In this document: piece after piece, positions 16,657 to 24,435 of the stretch
Position numbering within the stretch: position 1 is the stretch's first letter
Layout of the letters: every line of letters starts with the position of its first letter
From: an uncultured Clostridia bacterium
Lineage (GTDB): Bacteria > Bacillota > Clostridia > UBA1381
Direction: 5' to 3'
NCBI GenBank assembly: GCA_947626075.1
Contig: CANQQW010000015.1
Coordinates: 1-32,398, forward strand
DNA: 32,398 nt
Program-made: the position numbers and the translations under genes
Notes under the pieces: generated by a model
The model's input: the letters and a program-made list of their open reading frames with translations, nothing else
Told to the model about the DNA's origin: nothing
Databases searched by the model: none

Positions 16657-18621
16657 TTATTTCTTTGCAGCCGTTTTCTTCGCGGCGGTTTTCTTCGGAG
16701 CAGCCGTTTTCTTCGCGTCAGGCTTTCTCTTTAAAAACATTACCGAGTTGCCGTCCACCGACACCTCTATGGTGTACATCATATCCGAGTACTGCATGCG
16801 CTTCGCCTTGTAGGTTTTCTTGGCTATGCGTCTTTCGCCGCCGTACTTGGATGCGTTGGAGTGGAATACCACCTCGTAATCTCCAGCCACGGGAACGCCC
16901 AGCTTATATATGGGTCTGTCCACCGGCGTGAAGTTTGCCGCCACTATTACGTTATCGGCGGGGTTTTTGCCGCGTCTTATATACGATATTACGGAATTTT
17001 CGCTGTCCGCCTCGTTTATCCATCTGAATCCGTCCCAGCTCGTCTCGCACTCCCAAAGCGCCTTATTTTCGAGATAGAAGTGGTTCAAATCCTTTGTGTA
17101 GCGGTGCAGCTTCTTGTGCTTGTCTATGTCGAGCAAATTCCATTCGAGCTGGTCATCGTAACGCCACTCGAGGAACTGTCCGAACTCGCCGCCCATGAAC
17201 AAGAGCTTCTTGCCGGGCATCGTCATGTAGTAGCCCAAAAGCGTCTTGTAGGCGTTGAACTTGTCATCGTAGCTTCCGAACATCTTGTCAATAAGCGAAT
17301 GTTTGCCGTGAACCACCTCGTCGTGCGACAGCGGCAGTATAAAATTCTCGCTGTACGCGTACATCATAACGAACGTCAAAAGTCCGTGGTTGTCCTTGCG
17401 GAAGTACGGGTCCATAGACATATACCGCAAAGTGTCGTTCATCCAGCCCATGTTCCACTTATAGTTAAAGCCCAGACCGTCGTTTTCGGGCGGCGCGGTC
17501 ACAAGCGGCCATGCCGTCGATTCCTCGGCAATCATCATAAAGTTCGGGAACTCCGTTCCGAGAATTTTATTGAGCTTCCTTAAAAAGTCCACCGCCTCAA
17601 GATTTCCGTTTCCGCCGTATTTATTGGGTATCCATTCGCCGTCGTTACGCGAATAGTCGCGGTACAGCATCGACGAAACGGCGTCGACTCTTATACCGTC
17701 TATATGGTATTCTTCCGCCCAAAAGTACGCCGATGACGTAAGGAACGAGACGACCTCGCTCTTCGAGTAATCGAATACCATTGTTCCCCAATCCTTATGT
17801 TCTCCCATTCTCGGGTCCGCGTATTCATATGTCGGCGTTCCGTCAAACATCCGAAGTCCGTGCGCGTCGCGCGGGAAGTGTGCCGGTACCCAATCCATTA
17901 TGACGCCTATGCCGTTTTTATGGAACTTGTCGATAAGGTACTTTAGGTCCTCGCTCTCGCCGTACCTCGTGGTAGCCGAGAAAAATCCCGTTACCTGATA
18001 CCCCCACGAGCCGTCGAACGGATACTCCGTCACGGGCATCATCTCTATATGGGTATATCCCATATCCTTGATGTACGGCACGAGCTCGTCCGCCAGTTCC
18101 CGATAAGTATAAAGACTGCCGTCGTCGTGAATTTTCCACGAGCCTATGTGCATTTCGTAGATATTTACGGGCTTTAGCATGGTGTTTTCCTTGTCTCTCG
18201 CGCCCATCCACGCCTTGTCGCCCCATTTGTATCCCGAAATATCCTTTACCACCGACGCTGTACCCGGGCGAACCTCGCTTTTGACCGCGTATGGGTCGGC
18301 TTTGTAATACGTCTGACCGTCATGCGCTTCTATCGCGTACTTGTAAAGCATTCCTTCGGTTATATCGGTGAAAAATCCGTACCATACGCCGCTTGTCTCT
18401 ATTCTTTCAAGCATTTTATCGTACCCGTTCCAACCGTTGAAGTCGCCGACAACGCGAACGCTTACGGCGTTTGGCGCCCACACCGCGAATCTCCAGCCCG
18501 TTTTTCCGTCTATTTTGAGCTTATGCGCGCCGAGCATTTCATAGGACTTGAAATTGTCGCCGGAATTGAACAAATACGTCTGAAAACGGCTTATATCCGC
18601 CCATGTTTCCTCTTTGGTCAT
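16657..18621 (-). CDS. glgB: 1,4-alpha-glucan branching enzyme (GH13) with short Lys/Ala-rich C-terminal tail
   Basis: YTHIEMMPVTEYPFDGSWGYQVTGFFSATTRYG, DGIRVDAVSSMLYRDY, PLSHDEVVHGKHS, KLLFMGGEFGQFLEW. Tail KPDAKKTAAPKKTAAKKTAAKK. Confidence 0.97.
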   Translation of the reverse strand: MTKEETWADISRFQTYLFNSGDNFKSYEMLGAHKLKIDGKTGWRFAVWAPNAVSVRVVGDFNGWNGYDKMLERIETSGVWYGFFTDITEGMLYKYAIEAHDGQTYYKADPYAVKSEVRPGTASVVKDISGYKWGDKAWMGARDKENTMLKPVNIYEMHIGSWKIHDDGSLYTYRELADELVPYIKDMGYTHIEMMPVTEYPFDGSWGYQVTGFFSATTRYGESEDLKYLIDKFHKNGIGVIMDWVPAHFPRDAHGLRMFDGTPTYEYADPRMGEHKDWGTMVFDYSKSEVVSFLTSSAYFWAEEYHIDGIRVDAVSSMLYRDYSRNDGEWIPNKYGGNGNLEAVDFLRKLNKILGTEFPNFMMIAEESTAWPLVTAPPENDGLGFNYKWNMGWMNDTLRYMSMDPYFRKDNHGLLTFVMMYAYSENFILPLSHDEVVHGKHSLIDKMFGSYDDKFNAYKTLLGYYMTMPGKKLLFMGGEFGQFLEWRYDDQLEWNLLDIDKHKKLHRYTKDLNHFYLENKALWECETSWDGFRWINEADSENSVISYIRRGKNPADNVIVAANFTPVDRPIYKLGVPVAGDYEVVFHSNASKYGGERRIAKKTYKAKRMQYSDMMYTIEVSVDGNSVMFLKRKPDAKKTAAPKKTAAKKTAAKK

Positions 18622-18689
18622 ATATTTCCCTCCTTTTTTTCCGCGCAGTCAAGGCAAAAATACCCACCGCGCCATTTAATATTACTAAC

Positions 18690-18718
18690 ATTATAGCACA
18701 CTTCTTTTTGGTAGTAAA
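18690..18718 (-). promoter_or_regulatory. sigma-A-type promoter of the glycogen operon
   Basis: Minus strand TTTACT, 17-bp spacer, TATAAT preceded by TGC (extended -10). Confidence 0.65.
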
Positions 18719-18866
18719 GACCATATGTAAATAAATTTTCCAAAATTTTTTGTGCATTTTGACATGATTGTTTTTTTATTTCGTAAAATTTGCCTTTTTA
18801 TCGCGTTTTTTACATTAAAATCTGATTTCAATATTATATATATACTGTAACATTCTCAATAACTCC

Positions 18867-18895
18867 TTGACATATTCGCGAAAATGGTATAAAAT
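18867..18895 (+). promoter_or_regulatory. sigma-A-type promoter of rny
   Basis: TTGACA (18867-18872), 17 bp, TAAAAT (18890-18895). Alternative -10 TGGTATAAA overlaps. Confidence 0.65.
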
Positions 18896-18950
18896 ATATA
18901 ATGCTTAATGTTCTTTAAAAACAAGTTTTCTGTAAATATGAAATTTTATA

Positions 18951-19133
18951 TGTAATCCCAATACTTAAAATGGAGCCGTCTTAAAACGGGCTGCTCCGTA
19001 TGATTACAAGCCGCATTCGGCGCTTTACCTGCAAACGCGCCGGCGCGGGAAACGGCTAGGAGCCGGTGTTTCATAGGAAGCAGTCATTTTAAGAAAGTCC
19101 CCCATTGCAGGTGTTGGAGAAACTTTATGGGGG
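18951..19133 (+). ncRNA. Structured 5' leader RNA of rny (riboswitch-like candidate), start codon in a hairpin
   Basis: TGTAATC/GATTACA closing stem with ATAC/GTAT, GGAG/CTCC and CCGT/ACGG inside. CCGGC/GCCGG hairpin. CTTAAAATG(18964-18972)/CATTTTAAG(19085-19093), ACCTGCAA(19027-19034)/TTGCAGGT(19105-19112), CCCCCAT(19099-19105)/ATGGGGG(19127-19133, includes the start codon). Confidence 0.65.
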
Positions 19134-20707
19134 TGTTACTGATTAGTAGTCCAATAGTTTTGATTGCGGTTATTGCCGCCGCAATCGTGTTATGCGCTGC
19201 GGGCACCATAATCGGTTTTAATATGGGTGTCGCCCACAGAAAAAAGGTTGCCGAAGCGGAGTTCGGCAGCGCTGAGGAAAAGGCAAAGTCTATAATTTCC
19301 GACGCGGAAAAAAGCGCGAGCGCTAAAAAGCGTGAAATGCTCCTCGAAGCAAAAGAGGAAAATCACAAGCTGCGCGCGGCTTTCGACGCGGAGGTTAAGG
19401 AACGCAGAAACGAACTTAATCGTCAGGAGCGCAGACTTAACCAAAAGGAAGAGAATTTAGACAAAAAGACAGACAATTTAGAGAAAAAAGAGCAGTCATA
19501 CAATAAAAAGCTGAAGGCTCTTGAATCTAAAGAACAGGAAATCGCAGAAATTAAAGCTGAGCAGATGGCGCTCATCGAAAGGATTTCGGGTCTGACGGCG
19601 GAGGAAGCCAAGGCTATATTGCTTAAGGACATCGAAAGCCAGACAAGACATGAGGCCGCCATCATGGTTAAAGAAATTGAGCAAGAGGCAAAGGAGAACG
19701 CGGAGAGAAACGCAAAGAATATCGTTGCGCTTTCCATACAAAAGGTTGCCGCGGATCACGTTGCCGAAACAACCGTTTCCGTTGTAAATCTGCCGAGCGA
19801 CGAGATGAAAGGACGCATCATCGGACGCGAGGGACGGAACATTCGCACTCTTGAAACGCTTACCGGCGTCGACCTTATAATCGATGACACGCCGGAGGCG
19901 GTCATAGTTTCGAGTTTTGACCCGATACGCCGCGAGATTGCCCGCACGGCGCTCGAAAAGCTTATCGTCGACGGACGTATTCATCCGGCGCGCATAGAGG
20001 AAACGGTTGAGAAATCTCGCAAAGAGGTTGAAGCGATTATCAAGCAGGAGGGTGAAAGCGCCACGTTCGAGACAGGCGTACACGGCTTGCACCCCGAGCT
20101 TATCAAGCTGCTTGGTAAACTTAAATTCAGAACAAGCTATGGTCAGAACGTCTTAAAGCACAGTGTTGAGGTTTCGCACCTTGCGGGCGTTATGGCCGGT
20201 GAACTGGGAGCCGACGTCGCGCTCGCGAAACGCGCGGGTTTACTGCACGACATCGGTAAAGCGGTTGACCATGAAGTCGAGGGCTCGCACGTTACCATCG
20301 GAGCTGATATAGCGAAGAAGTACCGTGAGAACAAGGATGTCGTACATGCCATTATGGCGCATCACGGCGACGTGGAAGCGCAGACGCTTGTCGCCTCGCT
20401 TGTACAGGCAGCCGACGCGATATCCGCGGCGCGTCCGGGAGCCAGACGCGAAAATCTTGAAACCTACATCAAGCGTTTACAGAAGCTCGAAGAAATTTCC
20501 AACAGCTTCGACGGAGTTGAAAAGTCCTACGCTATTCAGGCGGGCAGAGAAATCAGAATTATGATTAAGCCCGAGGTCATTTCCGACGACGGAATGATTC
20601 TTGTAGCAAAGGATATAGTTAAGCGCATAGAAAGCGAGCTTGAATATCCGGGTCAGATCAAGGTTAGTCTTATCCGTGAAACAAGGGCGGTCGATTACGC
20701 TAAATAA
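19127..20707 (+). CDS. rny: Ribonuclease Y
   Basis: N-terminal TM, coiled-coil, KH domain ([36 protein letters not shown]), HD domain ([18 protein letters not shown]). GGAG RBS 7 nt upstream. Confidence 0.97.
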   Translation: MGVLLISSPIVLIAVIAAAIVLCAAGTIIGFNMGVAHRKKVAEAEFGSAEEKAKSIISDAEKSASAKKREMLLEAKEENHKLRAAFDAEVKERRNELNRQERRLNQKEENLDKKTDNLEKKEQSYNKKLKALESKEQEIAEIKAEQMALIERISGLTAEEAKAILLKDIESQTRHEAAIMVKEIEQEAKENAERNAKNIVALSIQKVAADHVAETTVSVVNLPSDEMKGRIIGREGRNIRTLETLTGVDLIIDDTPEAVIVSSFDPIRREIARTALEKLIVDGRIHPARIEETVEKSRKEVEAIIKQEGESATFETGVHGLHPELIKLLGKLKFRTSYGQNVLKHSVEVSHLAGVMAGELGADVALAKRAGLLHDIGKAVDHEVEGSHVTIGADIAKKYRENKDVVHAIMAHHGDVEAQTLVASLVQAADAISAARPGARRENLETYIKRLQKLEEISNSFDGVEKSYAIQAGREIRIMIKPEVISDDGMILVAKDIVKRIESELEYPGQIKVSLIRETRAVDYAK

Positions 20708-20721
20708 ACCTTCTGCAAACG

Positions 20722-20838
20722 AAAAAATCTGGGGCTGTTACAGGGCGTAAACGGGCTCGGCTGAGGTACTTTGCGATAAAGGCACTGTACATACCGTCCG
20801 CCGTTTAGCTTCTACCCGTTCTGTAATGCTCCTTTTTT
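20722..20838 (+). ncRNA. Structured intercistronic RNA between rny and ymdB ending in a terminator-like T-run
   Basis: GGGGC(20731-20735)/GCTCC(20828-20832), TTACAG(20738-20743)/CTGTAA(20821-20826), TAAACGG(20748-20754)/CCGTTTA(20801-20807), GGTA(20765-20768)/TACC(20792-20795); followed by TTTTTT. Confidence 0.6.
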
Positions 20839-20876
20839 ATTTGTTAATACCGTTAGAGAAAGGATTGGGCGGTCTT

Positions 20877-21659
20877 ATGAAAATCTTATGTATCGGCGAT
20901 GTTGTAAGCCGCGTCGGACGCGAAATGCTTTTTCGCTGCGTCGATGAGCTTAAATATCAAAAGCAAATCGACCTTGTTATAGCCAACGGTGAAAACTCCA
21001 CTCACGGCAGGGGTATGGCAAGGGCGGCATACAACGAGCTTATGCGCGCGGGCGTGGATATTGTGACAATGGGTAACCACACATGGAACTGCCGCGAAAT
21101 AGTGGATATAATGCGTAAGGAACGAAATGTAATCCGCCCCGCGAATTACAACGGTTCCTGCCCGGGCGAGGGTTCTCTCGTGCATACGTTAAAAAGCGGC
21201 GAAAAGGTCGGAGTTATAAACCTTATCGGCAGAACGTACCTCGAGCCTGCCGACTCTCCGTTTGAAAGCGCGGAGGAAGAAATAGAGAAGCTGAAAAAAA
21301 CCACCGATATTATATTGGTGGATTTTCACGCCGAAGCCACAAGCGAGAAGCTTGCGATGGGATATTTCCTCGACGGACGCGTTTCCGCCGTATTCGGCAC
21401 TCACACACACGTTCAAACCTCCGACGATACCGTGATGCCTCTCGGAACCGGCTACATTACAGACCTCGGCATGACCGGTCCGCAGATTTCAATTCTCGGC
21501 AGAGAGAAAACGTCTATCATAAACAGATTTCTCTGCAATATGCCGCAAAAGTTTGAAATAGCGGACGGCAAAGGTCAGTTCTGCGGCTGTATTTTTGATA
21601 TTGACTCCGCAAGCGGTCTTTGCGTCGGCACGGAACGCGTATTTATACGTGAAAAATAA
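20877..21659 (+). CDS. ymdB: YmdB family (TIGR00282) metallophosphoesterase
   Basis: MKILCIGDVVSRVGREMLF, VIANGENSTHGRGM, TMGNHTWNCREI, DFHAEATSEKLAMGYFLDGRVSAVFGTHTHVQTSDDTVMP. Start at 20877; the ORF-track start at 20826 lies in the preceding hairpin. Confidence 0.95.
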   Translation: MKILCIGDVVSRVGREMLFRCVDELKYQKQIDLVIANGENSTHGRGMARAAYNELMRAGVDIVTMGNHTWNCREIVDIMRKERNVIRPANYNGSCPGEGSLVHTLKSGEKVGVINLIGRTYLEPADSPFESAEEEIEKLKKTTDIILVDFHAEATSEKLAMGYFLDGRVSAVFGTHTHVQTSDDTVMPLGTGYITDLGMTGPQISILGREKTSIINRFLCNMPQKFEIADGKGQFCGCIFDIDSASGLCVGTERVFIREK

Positions 21660-21663
21660 GCAT

Positions 21664-21706
21664 AAAAAAAACAGGCTGACCAATATATAGTCAGCCTGTT
21701 TTTTTT
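21664..21706. terminator. Bidirectional rho-independent terminator
   Basis: AAAAAAAACAGGCTGAC-caatatata-GTCAGCCTGTTTTTTTT, perfect 17-bp stem between convergent genes. Confidence 0.95.
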
Positions 21707-23153
21707 ATTCCGTTATGTAAATTCGCGTGCCGAGCGGTATCGTATCGGCGATCCAGTTGATGTCGTCCGGGTGAAGTCTTACGCAGCCGTGGGATATATT
21801 TACGCCCACGCGCCCGTCATACTCGCCGCCTCCGTAGTAGAGAAGCGTGGAATGGAGCGCGTATCCGTTATGGAAACGCAGCACAGGTCCGACATAGTAG
21901 CCGGAATAATTCCAGCGTGTCCGCTCGATGTACTCGAACTGACCCGTTATCGTCGGCGTGCTCGGCGCGCCGAGCGCGCAGGGGAACTCCTTAAGCTGTC
22001 TCCATAAGTATTGCTGTCCCTCATATACCCTTACCTTGTATTCATGCTTTGATACCCAAACAAGATAATTCGTCTTACTTCCTATACCGTCGCGGTTTAC
22101 GGGTATTTTGTTCATTTCCTCCCGCACATACGGCGACTCGCCTATCAGAATATCCATATACTCACCGTAGTCGGCAACTTCAAGGCTGCATTCAAACGCC
22201 TCCGCAAGCGCTCTGACCGGCACGAAAAGCGAGCCGTCTATGTAAACCGTTTCATGGTCGGCGTTCACTCCAACGCCGAAAATTGTCATATATATGTTGT
22301 TCGCGTAGAACACTACCGATTTATCACCGACGCGGCAATCCACGCTGTCTTGTTCCTGATTGTAATTGACCTCAAGCCCCATCGCCTCGCCTATCGCCCT
22401 GACCGGCATCATCGTTATGTCGTCCACAATGCGCGCGTGCGGCGAAACATCGCTTAACCATCGGTTCGTAACATACATTCGCAGTTCCTTGTCGTAATGC
22501 GGATTACCCTCTATCAGCGCGCCGTTATGCTGAACGTAGCTGCCGCTGTCATCAAGGTAACCGTATGTATCGACAAGCAGCTCTTCGCCCGGTCCTACGC
22601 GCGTGTCAAGGTAGCGTATGGAGCGCAGTCCCTCTACCAGCTTTATCTTGAACTTCGCGCCCATTCTGTATTCGGGTACTTCAAAAACCATGCTTACCTT
22701 AGGCGTGTCCCAGCCAACATATCTGAGCTGTGAGCCTAAAAATTCTCCGTCCTCGCTGTAAAGCTCTATAACAGCGTTCTTTGATATTATGTACTTATGA
22801 GGCGTTACCTCTATATCAAGCCTGAATTCCTTTGATAATTCCTGCGGCGGAACATTCTGCGCTGGCGGCGTGCTTGTCGGTGACGCGCTCGGCTCGGGCG
22901 ACGTCACAGGCGAGGCTTGCGGCGTCGGCAAAGCGGACTCGGAGGGCGAAGGCGTTTGGGCGGTATTGTTATTCGCGCCGTCCTTTGCGGCAGCGTCCGG
23001 CGTCTGCGTCGGCGAAGCGTCCGCGCTCACCGCTGTCGCCGTCGGGGACGGTGTTTCAAGCGGTGAATCGCCGCCCGGAGCGGCAAGCGCCGCAGTATTT
23101 ATGAGCATCAGTACCGCCGCAAGGACGGCTGTTATTTTCTTTATCATGGTCAT
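21705..23153 (-). CDS. Secreted L,D-transpeptidase (YkuD) with copper-amine-oxidase-N-like domain and Pro/Ser/Thr-rich linker
   Basis: Signal peptide, PSPT-rich linker, VDDITMMPVRAIGEAMGLEVNYNQEQDSVDCRVGDKSV...SLFVPVRALAEAF, C-terminal LHSTLLYYGGGEYDGRVGVNISHGCVRLHPDDINWIADTIPLGTRIYI (YkuD catalytic motif). Confidence 0.93.
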   Translation of the reverse strand: MTMIKKITAVLAAVLMLINTAALAAPGGDSPLETPSPTATAVSADASPTQTPDAAAKDGANNNTAQTPSPSESALPTPQASPVTSPEPSASPTSTPPAQNVPPQELSKEFRLDIEVTPHKYIISKNAVIELYSEDGEFLGSQLRYVGWDTPKVSMVFEVPEYRMGAKFKIKLVEGLRSIRYLDTRVGPGEELLVDTYGYLDDSGSYVQHNGALIEGNPHYDKELRMYVTNRWLSDVSPHARIVDDITMMPVRAIGEAMGLEVNYNQEQDSVDCRVGDKSVVFYANNIYMTIFGVGVNADHETVYIDGSLFVPVRALAEAFECSLEVADYGEYMDILIGESPYVREEMNKIPVNRDGIGSKTNYLVWVSKHEYKVRVYEGQQYLWRQLKEFPCALGAPSTPTITGQFEYIERTRWNYSGYYVGPVLRFHNGYALHSTLLYYGGGEYDGRVGVNISHGCVRLHPDDINWIADTIPLGTRIYITE

Positions 23154-23267
23154 TGGCTCCTTTAGATGTAATCACTTAATAATCATACCATATTTGTATA
23201 ACAATTTCAAGATTAACTTTTAATTGACTGTAACCATATTTTATGTTACGATAAGTCTCGGGGAGTG

Positions 23268-23840
23268 ATGAATTTGAGACAAGGTATGAAAACGTATCTT
23301 ACACTGTTTTTTTCCACGCTTAAAATAAGCGCTTTCACGTTTGGCGGCGGCTTTGTCATAATACCCATGCTGCGCTCAAGGTTTATTAACAGTCTGCACT
23401 GGATAGATGAGGAGGAAATGCTTGACCTCATCGCGATAGCGCAGTCCGCGCCGGGAGCGGTGGCTGTGAACGCGTCCGTGCTTATCGGCTACAGGGTAGC
23501 GGGAATACGGGGCGCGCTCAGCGCGCTTTTGGGTACCGTACTGCCTCCGCTTGTAATAATTTCAGTGATTTCGATGTTCTACGCCGCGTTTCGCGACAGC
23601 GCCGCGGTAAGTCGGGTATTAAAAGGTATGCAGGCGGCTGTGGCGGCTGTTATAGCTGATGTGGTGATAACGATGGCTCATAACGTCATAAACGACAAGC
23701 GTATCTTCCCCGTGCTTATAATGATTTCCGCGTTTACAGCCGCGTATCTGTTCGGCGTAAACGTAATTTACATAGTAATCGTATGCGCGGTTATCGGAGC
23801 GCTGTTTATGCGTCCGAAACGAAAGGAGGACGCAAAATGA
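23268..23840 (+). CDS. chrA: Chromate transporter, half-size subunit 1
   Basis: FFSTLKISAFTFGGGFVIIPMLRSRF...LDLIAIAQSAPGAVAVNASVLIGYRVAG, a CHR-family signature. Confidence 0.93.
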   Translation: MNLRQGMKTYLTLFFSTLKISAFTFGGGFVIIPMLRSRFINSLHWIDEEEMLDLIAIAQSAPGAVAVNASVLIGYRVAGIRGALSALLGTVLPPLVIISVISMFYAAFRDSAAVSRVLKGMQAAVAAVIADVVITMAHNVINDKRIFPVLIMISAFTAAYLFGVNVIYIVIVCAVIGALFMRPKRKEDAK

Positions 23841-24400
23841 TTTACCTGCAGCTATTCCTCAGCTTTTTCCAAATCGGTCTGTTCGGATTCGGCGGCGGGT
23901 ACGCCGTAATGCCGCTGATACAAAATCAGGTTGTTGACATTCACGGCTGGCTCGATATGAGCGCGTTCTCGGACATTATAACCATTTCTCAAATGACGCC
24001 GGGACCTATCGCGATAAACTCCGCTACTTTCGCCGGTATACAAACGGCGGGAATATTGGGCGCCGCAGTCGCGACGCTCGGCTGCGTGCTGCCATCGACG
24101 ATTATCGTCATAGTACTTGTAAAGCTATATATAAAGTACCGCGATATGTCGGTCATGAAAGGAGTTATGAGCGGTCTGCGTCCCGCTGTTGTGGCTATGA
24201 TTGCGTCGGCGGGGCTGTCGATACTCACGCTGTCGCTTTGGCAGGGAAACGCGCCGTCGCTCGGCGCGGAAAGCTTTGATTTTATCGCGGCGGGTATATT
24301 CGTGCTGTCGCTCGCGGTACTCAGAATTTTTAAAGTAAATCAAATCTACGTCATGCTATCAGCCGGCATAGTCGGTCTGCTCGCGTATATGCTGGTATAA
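23837..24400 (+). CDS. chrA: Chromate transporter, half-size subunit 2
   Basis: MIYLQLFLSFFQIGLFGFGGGYAVMPLIQNQVVDIHGWLDMSAFSDIITISQMTPGPIAINSATFAG. ATGA overlap with upstream gene, AGGAGG RBS. Confidence 0.94.
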   Translation: MIYLQLFLSFFQIGLFGFGGGYAVMPLIQNQVVDIHGWLDMSAFSDIITISQMTPGPIAINSATFAGIQTAGILGAAVATLGCVLPSTIIVIVLVKLYIKYRDMSVMKGVMSGLRPAVVAMIASAGLSILTLSLWQGNAPSLGAESFDFIAAGIFVLSLAVLRIFKVNQIYVMLSAGIVGLLAYMLV

Positions 24401-24427
24401 AAAAAGCGTATCACGATACGCTTTTTT
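24400..24427. terminator. Bidirectional rho-independent terminator
   Basis: AAAAAAGCGTATC-ac-GATACGCTTTTTT between convergent genes. Confidence 0.9.
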
Positions 24428-24435
24428 GTATGTAA

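Noticed and set aside
9868-18757. Many long + strand ORFs across the glycogen operon (e.g. 13102-13527, 15967-16593, 16861-17583)
   Set aside because: All are antisense to confidently identified glg genes and rich in residues typical of reverse-complement frames (Arg/Val/His/Tyr).
18951-19133. Assignment of the rny leader to a known riboswitch, SRP RNA or tmRNA (it contains GGAAGCAG and GCAAACG)
   Set aside because: The remaining consensus positions of those RNAs (e.g. the GGUCAGG part of the SRP loop, tmRNA termini) are absent.
20731-20838. 6S RNA identity for the rny-ymdB element
   Set aside because: Rod-like fold is suggestive, but at about 110 nt it is shorter than usual 6S RNAs and no consensus sequence could be matched by eye.
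20826-20876. Longer ymdB start at 20826 from the ORF track
   Set aside because: It would encode MLLFYLLIPLEKGLGGL from within the hairpin/T-run; the ATG at 20877 gives the canonical MKILCIGDVVSRVGR.
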